Source: Paenibacillus sp. J45TS6 (GTDB lineage: Bacteria; Bacillota; Bacilli; Paenibacillales; Paenibacillaceae). Taken from it: DNA of 64,000 bases. The stretch spans positions 124,001 to 188,000 of the forward strand of contig NZ_BOSJ01000004.1 of NCBI RefSeq assembly GCF_018403285.1, read 5' to 3'. Under the pieces are notes generated by a model. The model searched no databases and was not told the origin of the DNA. It saw only the letters and a list, made by a program, of their open reading frames with translations. Shown here piece by piece: positions 28,372-37,597 of the stretch (position 1 is its first letter; each line of letters starts with the position of its first letter). Position numbers and translations under genes: made by a program.

Positions 28372-30822
28372 GTGAGAGTATCTACAGAGTGGTTGTCTGA
28401 TTATATATCTCTTGAAAATGTAGCTCCGGAAGATCTGGCTGAGCGTATTACAAGAGCGGGTATTGAAATTGATGTAGTGGAAAACCGTAACCAAGGCGTA
28501 ACGAAAGTTGTGGTTGGCTACGTGAAGAGCAAAGAGAAGCATCCAGATGCGGATAAGCTTAATATCTGTAAAGTCGATGCAGGTCTTGAAGAAGAACTTC
28601 AAATTGTATGCGGCGCGAAAAATGTAGATGCAGGTCAAAAAGTACCGGTAGCTATGATCGGAGCCAAGCTTCCCGGCGGTCTCGATATCAAAAAAGCAAA
28701 ACTGCGCGGCGTATTATCCCAAGGGATGATTTGTTCTGCGAAAGAGCTGGGACTTAATGATAAATTGCTGCCAAAAGAACAACAAGAAGGTATTCTTGTT
28801 CTGCCTTCCGATCTTGAACCAGGCACGCCGATTGAACAAGTACTCGGTCTTAATGATCATGTGCTTGAACTGGATTTGACACCAAACCGTTCTGATGCAT
28901 TATCAATGATCGGTGCAGCTTATGAAGTGAGCGCGATTTTAGGCAGAGAGATTACTTTGCCAAAACCGGAAGAGCAATTAACAGAATCGGGTTCCCCAGC
29001 AGCGAAGCATATTTCGGTAACGGTGAATGCGCCTGAGCTCTGCACTCACTATGCTGCTCGCTATATTACAGGTGTCCAAATTGCTCCTTCTCCACAGTGG
29101 ATGCAAAATCGTCTTATGGCAGCTGGCATTCGTCCAATTAACAATATTGTGGATATTACGAACTATGTCATGCTTGAATATGGACAGCCTTTACATGCAT
29201 TTGATGCAGATAGCCTTGCTGGCGGCAACATTGTTGTACGTACGGCAGCTGAAGGCGAAAAGATGGTGACACTTGACGGACAAGAGCGCAAGTTGAAAGA
29301 AACGATGCTGCTTATTACCGATGGTGAAAAACCAGTTGCGATCGCAGGAGTTATGGGCGGAGAAAACTCCGAAGTAACGAGTAATACGGTCAACCTTTTG
29401 CTTGAATCAGCTAGATTTGATGGAACTACTGTACGGAAAACATCTCGTGATCTTGGGCTTCGCTCCGAATCCAGTCTTCGTTTTGAGAAAAACGTAGATC
29501 CGAATGCTGTTATTCCGGCACTGAATCGCGCAGCATCCCTGATCGCTCAGTATGCAGCAGGTACGGTACATCCGGGGATTGTAGAATCTGCACCGGCTCA
29601 AACAGAAGAGTTTGTGATTTCTTTATCTACTGATAAAGTGAATAATTATCTGGGAACCCTACTCACAACAGAAGAGATCAAAGCGATTTTCGATCGTCTT
29701 CATTTTGCATATGAGGTATCATCCAGTGATGAACTTAAAGTAACCGTTCCTACCCGCCGTGGTGATATTACTCGTGATGTAGATCTAATCGAAGAAGTAG
29801 CAAGACTATATGGATACGATCTTATTCCAACGACGGTGATTGAAGGTCCAACTACACCAGGTTCCTTCACGAAGGATCAAACGATTCGCCGTGCGCTTCG
29901 CGCTCTTCTTTCGAATGGCGGTTATCATGAAGTGATCAGTTACTCATTCGTAAATCCGGTGCGCGGTTCATTGTTCTCGGAACTTACAAAAGGCAGTCAC
30001 TCTGTTAAACTGGCTATGCCGATGAGTGAAGAGCAAAGTGTGCTGAGAACGAGTATTTTGCCGCAGATGCTTTCCGCAGCTGAATACAACCGGAATCGTA
30101 AACAGGACAGTTTGGCACTTTTTGAGATTGGTAATGTGTTTTATACAGAGGAAGAAAGCTTGACGAAGCAGCCACGTGAGATTCCTGCGCTATCCCTGCT
30201 TCTTAGTGGAAATCGTGTAGAAAAACAATGGAATACATCTGTACAAAAAGTGGACTTCTTTGATCTAAAAGGAGCTATTGAGTCTATTTTTGCTTATCTC
30301 GGTCTTGATAAAAACGTGTCCTATATCGCAAATGAACCGAAGGACTTCCATCCGGGACGTTCTGCTTCCATTTATCTAAATGTAGAAGGCAAAGATGCGA
30401 TCCTGATCGGAACAATGGGGCAGGTTCATCCTGAAATTCAAAACAGCTATGATCTGGCGGATACGTATGTTGCAGAATTGTCGCTTGAAGCAATCTATGA
30501 ATATGCTAGACCTGCACTCGTATATCGTGAACTTCCTCGTTTCCCTGCTGTTGAACGTGATATTGCAGTTGTGGTTGAGGAGAGCGTTGAAGCAGGTGCA
30601 ATGCTGACGTCTATTCGCGAATCCGCGGGAGAACTGTTACAATCAGTTCAGGTATTCGATATCTTTACCGGAGAAAAACTAGGTCTTGGCAAGAAAAGTG
30701 TTGCTCTTGCCCTGACTTACCGTCACCATGAACATACACTGACAGAAGAAGAAATTACAGCCGTTCATAGTAAAGTAGTAGAAGATCTTTCTACTCGCTT
30801 TGGAGCCGAACTCCGAAAATAA
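28372..30822 (+). CDS. pheT: Phenylalanyl-tRNA synthetase beta subunit
   Basis: 816 residues, a full-length PheT. Order: N-terminal part, EMAP-like tRNA-binding domain (~40-150, KHPDADKLNICKVD), B3/B4 editing domain (~210-390, with LDLTPNRSDALS ahead of it), B5 (~400-475, ending VPTRRGDITRDVDLIEEVARLYGYD), catalytic-like core, and the anticodon-binding FDX-ACB domain at the end (YRELPRFPAVERDIAVVV). GTG start after AGAAGGAAG. Co-transcribed with pheS and followed by a terminator at 30899. Confidence 0.97.
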   Translation: MRVSTEWLSDYISLENVAPEDLAERITRAGIEIDVVENRNQGVTKVVVGYVKSKEKHPDADKLNICKVDAGLEEELQIVCGAKNVDAGQKVPVAMIGAKLPGGLDIKKAKLRGVLSQGMICSAKELGLNDKLLPKEQQEGILVLPSDLEPGTPIEQVLGLNDHVLELDLTPNRSDALSMIGAAYEVSAILGREITLPKPEEQLTESGSPAAKHISVTVNAPELCTHYAARYITGVQIAPSPQWMQNRLMAAGIRPINNIVDITNYVMLEYGQPLHAFDADSLAGGNIVVRTAAEGEKMVTLDGQERKLKETMLLITDGEKPVAIAGVMGGENSEVTSNTVNLLLESARFDGTTVRKTSRDLGLRSESSLRFEKNVDPNAVIPALNRAASLIAQYAAGTVHPGIVESAPAQTEEFVISLSTDKVNNYLGTLLTTEEIKAIFDRLHFAYEVSSSDELKVTVPTRRGDITRDVDLIEEVARLYGYDLIPTTVIEGPTTPGSFTKDQTIRRALRALLSNGGYHEVISYSFVNPVRGSLFSELTKGSHSVKLAMPMSEEQSVLRTSILPQMLSAAEYNRNRKQDSLALFEIGNVFYTEEESLTKQPREIPALSLLLSGNRVEKQWNTSVQKVDFFDLKGAIESIFAYLGLDKNVSYIANEPKDFHPGRSASIYLNVEGKDAILIGTMGQVHPEIQNSYDLADTYVAELSLEAIYEYARPALVYRELPRFPAVERDIAVVVEESVEAGAMLTSIRESAGELLQSVQVFDIFTGEKLGLGKKSVALALTYRHHEHTLTEEEITAVHSKVVEDLSTRFGAELRK

Positions 30823-30898
30823 GGATATGACGAGCTTGGCGTGTAAGTTTCCATGTTTCTCCTTTATTTTTTGAGGAATTAATTGAAGGAATTGCTCT

Positions 30899-30945
30899 AA
30901 GTCACATCGAATCCTTAAAGATAAAGGCTTCGATGTGACTTTTTG
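30899..30945 (+). terminator. Rho-independent terminator of pheST
   Basis: AAGTCACATCGAA...TCCTT pairs with AAGG...CTTCGATGTGACTT, followed by five T. Confidence 0.9.
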
Positions 30946-31035
30946 TTTAGGGATCTTTATACTTACACTTATAACCTAATAAATAGGGTTACATCATCTA
31001 AGAATCAACATACAGACTTGAAGGAGGGCACAACT

Positions 31036-34000
31036 GTGACTACACCTGATCGTACACGCGTTACCGTAGAGATCTACGGAACTTCTTATAAATTGGTCGG
31101 CAGCAGTGCCGAATATATGAAACAAGTGGCCAGTATGGTCGATGAAAGAATGAACACCATTTCTAAAAATCATTCCAGACTAGATACTCCAAGACTGGCA
31201 GTACTCACTGCAGTACATATGGCAGAAGAGTCTCTTCAGGTTCAGCAAGTAAAGAATGAACTGAAGATGGTCACTGGTGAGCGCACTCAGCTCGTTAGTG
31301 AGCTGGATAAACTCAAAATTACTTATGAACAACAAAAAGAAAAATTAGAGCAGTTTGAAACCGTTACGAAAGAGATGGAGAAAGAAAAGCAATCTGCTCA
31401 GCAAGCACTGGCGCAGCTTGAGAGTGTTCGTGCCGAAGAGCAAAAGGTACTCAAAGCTCAGCTTGAAGAAGCTCTTGCGAAGGTTTCACTTCGGGAGGGT
31501 GAATTAAAACAGGCGAAGCAAAATAATACGGAACTCTCTACTCGTATGCAGCAGAACGATAAAAAGTGGCAGCAACAGTTATCGGAGAAACAAAAAGAGT
31601 ATACGGTAGCACTTGAGGCTCGGCGTAAGGAAGTGCTGGCTGAAGCAGAGCTTAAGCATAAGAAACTTCAAGAAGAAGCAGACGCGAAACTGAAGGAGCT
31701 GAATTTACTCCTGAATCAGCGTTCTGCTGAACTAAATAAAGTGGCTCAAGAGCGTAAAGCACTTGAAACTAAATTCCAGACCGATCAACAGAACTGGGAA
31801 AAACAACTTAAGGCAAACAAAGAAAATTGGGAGAAACAGCTCCAAACAGATAAACAAAACTGGGATAAAGAGCTCCAAACCAAACTCAAAAACCTTACGG
31901 AGCAACACCAGCGTAAAGAGCAGGAACTAGAGAATAATTGGCAACAGTTGAAAAAAGACCTTGAAAAGAAATTGGAGCGTAAGGAACAGGAACGTGCGGC
32001 TGCAAATCAAGCACTGCAGGATTATAAACAGCAGGCTGCGGAAGAATTACAAACCATGCAGGAACTGGCTGATACCGAAATTCGTGAAGCTCGCACTGCG
32101 GCTGACGAACAGATTCGCCTTGCAGAAGCACAGCTGCAAACGAAGCTTGAACAATGGCAAGAACAGCATGCGCTTGATATCGAATCTATCAAAGCAGAGG
32201 CTCAGGCAGAAGCAGAGAAGAGTATTAATGAAGTTATGGAAATGCTTACGGAAACCGAAGAAAAGCATGCAAATATAATTTCATCTATTAAGGCGGATGC
32301 GTTAGAGCGTACAGAACAGCTGGAACAGCGCCTTCAACAAGCAAATGATGATCTGGAAGCAGAACGGGAAAGATCGGAAGAACAGCTTCAAGAATTGAAG
32401 AAGGAAATGGAAGCTAAGGTACAAGAGGCTGAGCGTCTTGCGTTGGAAGAAGCAGAGAAGGCCGAGACAGAAGCGTATGAGCTATACAAAACAGAACTGA
32501 ATAACACGAAACAGCAAATTATGGCTGATCATGATAAGAAAGAGCAGAAACTTCTTCAAGAATTGACTCAATTGCAGGAGAGTTTGGAGAACGAGCGAAA
32601 AGAAGCGAGTTTACAGCTTGAAGAAGCGATGAGGGAGCTATCTGAAGAAGAAGAAGGGCGCAAACAATTGGCGGCTGTATTAGAAGATGAGAAGTCTCGA
32701 ATCCAGAAACTTGAATCTTTGAATGTTGCTGCGGAAGAGAACATTTCGAAATATACACGCCGAGTACAAGAACTTGAACAACAGATTACTGAAACCAAAG
32801 AAAACAGTGTTGCTCTGCAGAGAAAGCTCCATACAGCAGAACAAGATCGTTTGAAAGCACAGGAAAGAATAGTAGAGCTGAAACAAAAAGTACAACAAGC
32901 GGCTGAAAGGGAAACAGCGAGTACTGCGCTGATTCGCAAATTACAGGAGCAACAAGCGGCTAGTCAGCAGGAATTGAATAAAATGAAACAAGCGGGAGCC
33001 AAAGCAGAAGAGGAACAGCGCCGATTGCAAAAAGTACTCGAACAAGCTCATGCGGCAACCCGTAAATTACAAAGTGAAGTTGCAACACTTACGGAAAGTG
33101 AGAAAAATTGGAGAACAATTGCGGAACAGAGACAAAAGGATATTAGTCAGCTGGAGAATGACGTCTTAGAAAGTGCAGAGCAATTCGAGTCTGCAGAAGC
33201 GCGTCTTCGTGACTTACAGCAAGAGTTTAATAGGGCTCAAGATGAAGCACAAAAAGCGCAACAGCAGGCCGAGAATCTCAGAGAACAGTTGTCTGTTCTT
33301 GACGGTAAGTATGCTGAACTGAATGGTAAATTTGAATCTTCCGTCGAAGAGGCTCAGCAGCATCTTCAAATGTCAGAGCAGTACGAACAAGAGCTGCAGC
33401 GGCTTCGCAAAGATCTAAATATTCTTGAAGCTGAACTGAAAGATGCCAAAGAAGAAGTGAATAGCAGACAGTCTCAACTCGATAAAGTAGAAGAAGAAGC
33501 GATTGAATGGCAATTAAGATGTGAAGAACTTACAGAAGCCGAGTCCAAGCTTCAGCAGGAACGTAAACAGTTGGAAGAGGAGCAGAAACAGCTTCGCAGT
33601 CAACTTAGAGATTGGGCTGAGAAAGAACAAGAATGGACAAATCAGCAGGAGCGAATGGATCAAGAGAATAAGGAGCTTCAGCGCGAATATCAATATCTCA
33701 TGAACCAACAAGCTGATTGGGAAGCAAATCGTAAGCATCTAGAGGAGGAAGTGAAGAGCTGGCAGAAACAGATTGCAGCTGGTAATGATAGATTGCTTGA
33801 ATTATCCTATGAGAAAAATGAAGCGATCTCTCGTTCTTCTTCGCTCGAAAGCGATAAGAAAGCACTTGAAACCGAACTTCAGGAAATTATGGAGCGTTAT
33901 GAAATAACGGCTCACCAGTTGAGACTCCTTGAGGTTGAACGTGAAATGCATCAAGATAAATCAGAAGATTTGGCGAATGACTACCGTAAATTGCAAGAAG

Positions 34001-34065
34001 AGTATGCTAAACTCCAAACGGAGTATAATGAATGGATAGAACTGATTGAGCAGGATCAAAACTAA
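31036..34065 (+). CDS. ZapA domain fused to a giant coiled coil (cell-division-associated)
   Basis: 1009 residues from GTG 31036 (AAGGAGGGC ahead). Residues 1 to ~85 are a ZapA domain: TRVTVEIYGTSYKLVGSS, EYMKQVASMVDERMN and DTPRLAVLTAVHMAEE are characteristic, and ZapA proteins bind FtsZ and bundle the Z ring. Normal ZapA ends near residue 85-100; here it continues into ~900 residues of nearly unbroken Lys/Glu/Gln/Leu coiled coil, including three 11-residue repeats with NWEK/NWDK at about residues 250-285. No membrane segment or other globular domain is visible. It sits where zapA lies in Bacillus, between pheT and mutS2. It might link the Z ring to something distant; that is inference. Confidence 0.85.
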   Translation: MTTPDRTRVTVEIYGTSYKLVGSSAEYMKQVASMVDERMNTISKNHSRLDTPRLAVLTAVHMAEESLQVQQVKNELKMVTGERTQLVSELDKLKITYEQQKEKLEQFETVTKEMEKEKQSAQQALAQLESVRAEEQKVLKAQLEEALAKVSLREGELKQAKQNNTELSTRMQQNDKKWQQQLSEKQKEYTVALEARRKEVLAEAELKHKKLQEEADAKLKELNLLLNQRSAELNKVAQERKALETKFQTDQQNWEKQLKANKENWEKQLQTDKQNWDKELQTKLKNLTEQHQRKEQELENNWQQLKKDLEKKLERKEQERAAANQALQDYKQQAAEELQTMQELADTEIREARTAADEQIRLAEAQLQTKLEQWQEQHALDIESIKAEAQAEAEKSINEVMEMLTETEEKHANIISSIKADALERTEQLEQRLQQANDDLEAERERSEEQLQELKKEMEAKVQEAERLALEEAEKAETEAYELYKTELNNTKQQIMADHDKKEQKLLQELTQLQESLENERKEASLQLEEAMRELSEEEEGRKQLAAVLEDEKSRIQKLESLNVAAEENISKYTRRVQELEQQITETKENSVALQRKLHTAEQDRLKAQERIVELKQKVQQAAERETASTALIRKLQEQQAASQQELNKMKQAGAKAEEEQRRLQKVLEQAHAATRKLQSEVATLTESEKNWRTIAEQRQKDISQLENDVLESAEQFESAEARLRDLQQEFNRAQDEAQKAQQQAENLREQLSVLDGKYAELNGKFESSVEEAQQHLQMSEQYEQELQRLRKDLNILEAELKDAKEEVNSRQSQLDKVEEEAIEWQLRCEELTEAESKLQQERKQLEEEQKQLRSQLRDWAEKEQEWTNQQERMDQENKELQREYQYLMNQQADWEANRKHLEEEVKSWQKQIAAGNDRLLELSYEKNEAISRSSSLESDKKALETELQEIMERYEITAHQLRLLEVEREMHQDKSEDLANDYRKLQEEYAKLQTEYNEWIELIEQDQN

Positions 34066-34097
34066 TTAAGCTTCGATTGATTAGAAAAATTGGTAGT

Positions 34098-34146
34098 AAA
34101 AAGACCCTCGTACAAGGCTAATTAAGCCTTGGATGAGGGTCTTTTG
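34098..34146. terminator. Bidirectional terminator between the ZapA-like and cupredoxin genes
   Basis: AAAAGACCCTC + CAAGGCT pair with AAGCCTTG + GAGGGTCTTTT in one long stem; A and T runs on either side suit both converging transcripts. Confidence 0.88.
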
Positions 34147-34151
34147 TGTTG

Positions 34152-34535
34152 CTATTCTTCTACAATGATTTTAGATACCATTGTCGAGTGACCTTTTCCG
34201 CAAAAAATGGAGCAGGCAACTTCAAATTCGCCGGCCTCCTCAGGAGTAATCACAGTAGAACTCTGTTTGGTGTCGAGTTGCACGCCGAGTCCTGGTACAA
34301 TAATTCCATGGTTTCCTTCAACGTTTTCATAAACAATACGAACGGGAACTCCTTTTTTTACACGATATTCAGGTTGATCGAATTCGTAATTTGTTGCTTT
34401 AATAGTAATTTCTTCACTTGCTGCCACATCTGGTTCCGTAATTCCGCTGTCTGAACCTGATTTCGAGTCTTGACCGCATGCAGCAAGTACGAATAATAAC
34501 ATTGCACTTAGAAGTAGTACGATTGCTTTTTTCAA
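34152..34535 (-). CDS. CuA-type cupredoxin lipoprotein
   Basis: 127 residues. TTG start at 34535 with GGGAGGT eight bases before. A lipoprotein signal peptide ends in the lipobox LAAC (residues ~19-22), so the mature protein is anchored on the outer face of the membrane. The C-terminal cupredoxin fold holds the binuclear CuA ligand pattern: His in GNHGIIVPG and CSIFCGKGHSTM (C-x3-C-x3-H-x2-M). This is the copper centre of cytochrome oxidase subunit II and N2O reductase, here without membrane helices or an oxidase operon. An electron-transfer or copper-delivery role is inferred. Confidence 0.87.
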   Translation of the reverse strand: MKKAIVLLLSAMLLFVLAACGQDSKSGSDSGITEPDVAASEEITIKATNYEFDQPEYRVKKGVPVRIVYENVEGNHGIIVPGLGVQLDTKQSSTVITPEEAGEFEVACSIFCGKGHSTMVSKIIVEE

Positions 34536-34648
34536 GAGTGAGAACCTCCCATAAAAATATTTTAGGTACATACATCATTATGATACCGTAGATCTTCTAG
34601 GGGTGTACATTCCAAATACGTCATATTTTTGAATAATATCAACAATAA

Positions 34649-34698
34649 AAACAGCAAAAAAGATCTCCTTCATAAAGAAGAAGATCTTTTTGCTGTTA
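34649..34698 (-). terminator. Terminator of the YvlD-like gene
   Basis: On the minus strand AACAGCAAAAAGATCTTC pairs with a near-perfect GATCTTTTTTGCTGTT arm, followed by TTTT. It lies seven bases beyond the stop codon. Confidence 0.82.
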
Positions 34699-34705
34699 TG
34701 TTCAT

Positions 34706-35056
34706 TTATTTATGTTTTTTTGCAGCATCGAATGGAGTTGGGACAAAAATATCAATGATCCCAATCACAAGTGCTGCTAGAAGAGCACCGAGAATACTTG
34801 CGGATACGTTACTTACAATATATTGGGATAACCAGATGACAAGCGCACTAACTAGGAATCCCACGATCCCCCGACCAAAGGGAGATACTCTCTTGCCGAA
34901 AATACTTTCGACCACCCATCCGAGTAGTGCGATGATCAGTGCTAACAGAAGTGCACTGCCAAAACCGTGTACAGAGAAACCAGGAACGATCCAACTTACC
35001 AGCAACAATACAATTGCTGCCACAATAAAACGAACAATTGCCCCTAAAATTGACAT
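34706..35056 (-). CDS. YvlD-like small membrane protein (phage-holin-like 4-TM family)
   Basis: 116 residues, four hydrophobic helices (AIVRFIVAAIVLLLVSWIVP, ALLLALIIALLGWVVESIFG, GIVGFLVSALVIWLSQYI, ILGALLAALVIGIIDIF). Starts at ATG 35056 after AAGGAGGATAT; an upstream in-frame start lies before this site and is not used. The pattern matches the small 4-TM family annotated as 'phage holin' (YvlD type), though no phage gene is near. Function unknown. Confidence 0.83.
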   Translation of the reverse strand: MSILGAIVRFIVAAIVLLLVSWIVPGFSVHGFGSALLLALIIALLGWVVESIFGKRVSPFGRGIVGFLVSALVIWLSQYIVSNVSASILGALLAALVIGIIDIFVPTPFDAAKKHK

Positions 35057-35152
35057 ATCATATATCCTCCTTAGATTTGATGTATTCTTGGGTATGCATA
35101 ACCTATTATGTAGCAAATCGACACAAATTATGTGTAGATTTGATTTCTCAAA

Positions 35153-35181
35153 TGGCACAAGTCCTGCTCATTCGTTATAAT
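35153..35181 (+). promoter_or_regulatory. Possible mutS2 promoter
   Basis: TATAAT at 35176-35181, with a weak TGGCAC box 17 bp upstream; the mutS2 start is 30 bases further. Confidence 0.45.
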
Positions 35182-35211
35182 GAAATATAGAGCCTGAGAG
35201 GAGTTGTCACA

Positions 35212-37569
35212 TTGGATTCGAAAATTTTGCATACGTTAGAATACCGTAAAATTTTAAATACAATATCTCTATACACACAAACCGAGATAGGTAAACATAA
35301 AGCGGAAAATCTGATGCCTGTATCTGATCTTGAAGAAGTGAAATCATTGCTTACAGGTACAGACCAAGCTGTGGCTGTAGATCGTTTAAAAGGGATTCCT
35401 TCTTTTACTGGAGTGACCGATATTACATCGGCTGTGAAAAGAGCTCGGATCGGAGGAACACTGAACCCTCATGAGTTGCTTGCTATCCATAATACCGTTC
35501 ATACGGCACGCAGGATTAAACGAATCCTTCACAGCATGGAAGATGAGATTGAAATCAGCAAGTTGTCATTTTTAAGCGAGCAGCTTTCAGAACAAAAACC
35601 GCTGGAAGATGCCATTAAATCTTGTATCAATGAAACAGCAGAGGTGCTGGATTCTGCAAGTTCCGCATTATCACAAATTCGAAGAGAACTTCGGTCAGGT
35701 GAATCACGGATTAGAGAAAAACTGGATTCTATGATTCGTTCATCTACGGTTTCCAAAATGTTACAAGACCAGCTGATCACGATACGCGGTGATCGGTTCG
35801 TTATCCCTGTAAAAGCGGAGTATCGTGCCCACTTCGGTGGTATTGTTCATGATCAATCAGGTTCGGGGGCTACTCTGTTTATAGAACCGGAATCCATCGT
35901 TGCCATGAACAACAAGCTGAGAGAGACACGTTTAGCAGAAGAACGCGAAATCGAAGTGATCTTGCAGAAATTGACAGCTCTTGTAGGTGAACAATCCGAG
36001 TGGCTCATTGATGATGTCGAATTGTTGGGGACCCTTGATTTCATTTTTGCGAAAGCACGGGTTGCCCGCGAAATGAAAGCAACACTGCCAATCATGAATG
36101 ATCGTGGGTTTATGAAGATCAAAAAAGGACGTCATCCTTTAATCCCACTGGATAAAGTTGTACCAACGGATCTTGAACTTGGGAATTCATATAGTTCGAT
36201 CATTGTGACAGGACCGAATACAGGTGGTAAGACGGTTACCCTTAAAACGGTTGGTCTACTCAGCCTTATGGCGATGTCAGGATTATTTGTGCCTGCTGAA
36301 GATGGAAGTCAGTTATGTGTTTTTGATGCGATCTATGCTGATATTGGTGATGAGCAAAGTATTGAACAAAGTCTCAGTACGTTTTCAAGCCATATGACGA
36401 ATATTATTCGCATTCTATCCCAGATGACACCGAAAAGTTTGGTGCTTTTGGATGAGCTGGGTGCAGGGACAGATCCTGCTGAAGGTTCTGCGCTTGCGAT
36501 CTCCATTCTTGAGCATATTCACTCTACAGGTTGTCGTATGATTGCAACGACTCACTATAGTGAACTAAAAGCATACGCATACGAACGAAAAGGAATTATT
36601 AATGCGAGCATGGAGTTTGATGTCGCGTCACTAAGTCCCACGTACCGCTTATTGATTGGCGTACCTGGGCGTAGTAATGCGTTTGCTATTGCTGAACGTT
36701 TGGGTCTGCAATCTGACATTCTCGACTATGCACGCGGTGAAGTGAAAGAAGAAGATCAGCGTGTTGAGAACATGATCGCATCCCTTGAAGATAACCGGCT
36801 TAAAGCCGAGCAGGAACATGATAAAGCTCAGCAAATTCGTGCAGAACTTGAACAGCTTCGAAGTCAGCATGAACATGAAATTAAAAAACTGGAAGAACAA
36901 CGTGAAAAATGGTTAACGAAGGCGGAGCAAGAAGCTCGTGAGATCGTATCCAAAGCCCGTCAAGAATCGGAAAAAATCATTCAAGACCTTAGAAAAATGG
37001 CACTTGAAGAAGGTGCTTCTGTCAAAGAGCACAAGTTGATTGCTGCTCGTAAAGGGCTGGAAGAAGCAGAACCGGCAGAACGTAAGAAAAAAGTGAAGAA
37101 AGCAGCTGGAACTAAAAAAATTGGCCTTGGTGATGAAGTGAAGGTTAGCAGTCTGAATCAAAAAGGCCATGTGGTTGAATTGTCTGGCAAAGAGGCACTT
37201 GTTCAAATAGGCATTATGAAAATGAAAATAGCTGTCTCCGATCTGGAACTGATCGAAACGTCGCAAAAAGCATCGACTCAGGTCCAGCGCCATGTTACCG
37301 CGGTGAAACGGACTCGTGATGATAATGTGCGGTCTGAACTTGATTTGCGAGGAGCGAATCTTGAGGAAGCACTGATTGAAGCGGATCGTTTTATTGACGA
37401 AGCATTTTTATCTAACTTAGGACAAGTGTACTTAATTCACGGTAAAGGAACAGGAGTACTCCGTACAGGAATTCAGGATTATTTAAGAAAACATAAAAAT
37501 GTCAAAAGTTATCGTCTTGGAAATTATGGAGAAGGCGGTTCCGGTGTGACCGTTGTTGAACTGAAATAA
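35212..37569 (+). CDS. mutS2: MutS2 endonuclease/ATPase
   Basis: 785 residues, the MutS2 length. The helical core covers ~1-310; the MutS-type ATPase has Walker A GPNTGGKTVTLKT near 332, Walker B LVLLDELGAGTDPAEGSALA and the THYSELKAYA loop. A KOW-like beta segment (LGDEVKVSSLNQKGHVVEL) follows a coiled coil, then the C-terminal Smr nuclease domain with LDLRGANLEEALIEADRF and IHGKGTGVLR. It lacks the MutS mismatch domain. TTG start after GAGAGGAG. The family suppresses recombination and, in Bacillus, splits collided ribosomes. Confidence 0.96.
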   Translation: MDSKILHTLEYRKILNTISLYTQTEIGKHKAENLMPVSDLEEVKSLLTGTDQAVAVDRLKGIPSFTGVTDITSAVKRARIGGTLNPHELLAIHNTVHTARRIKRILHSMEDEIEISKLSFLSEQLSEQKPLEDAIKSCINETAEVLDSASSALSQIRRELRSGESRIREKLDSMIRSSTVSKMLQDQLITIRGDRFVIPVKAEYRAHFGGIVHDQSGSGATLFIEPESIVAMNNKLRETRLAEEREIEVILQKLTALVGEQSEWLIDDVELLGTLDFIFAKARVAREMKATLPIMNDRGFMKIKKGRHPLIPLDKVVPTDLELGNSYSSIIVTGPNTGGKTVTLKTVGLLSLMAMSGLFVPAEDGSQLCVFDAIYADIGDEQSIEQSLSTFSSHMTNIIRILSQMTPKSLVLLDELGAGTDPAEGSALAISILEHIHSTGCRMIATTHYSELKAYAYERKGIINASMEFDVASLSPTYRLLIGVPGRSNAFAIAERLGLQSDILDYARGEVKEEDQRVENMIASLEDNRLKAEQEHDKAQQIRAELEQLRSQHEHEIKKLEEQREKWLTKAEQEAREIVSKARQESEKIIQDLRKMALEEGASVKEHKLIAARKGLEEAEPAERKKKVKKAAGTKKIGLGDEVKVSSLNQKGHVVELSGKEALVQIGIMKMKIAVSDLELIETSQKASTQVQRHVTAVKRTRDDNVRSELDLRGANLEEALIEADRFIDEAFLSNLGQVYLIHGKGTGVLRTGIQDYLRKHKNVKSYRLGNYGEGGSGVTVVELK

Positions 37570-37597
37570 GAAGGTTCTATAAGTACAGGAGGATCTC

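Noticed and set aside
31961-32939. Several overlapping frames on both strands in the ZapA coiled-coil gene
   Set aside because: They arise from the biased Lys/Glu/Gln codons; none has a ribosome site or recognisable protein.
34706-35056. Prophage holin
   Set aside because: The family name contains 'holin' but no phage gene, att site or lysin is near, and the type occurs as a normal chromosomal gene in Bacillales.
34629-35180. 183-codon plus-strand frame opposite the YvlD-like gene
   Set aside because: The minus-strand gene has four clean membrane helices, a ribosome site and a terminator; the plus frame has none.
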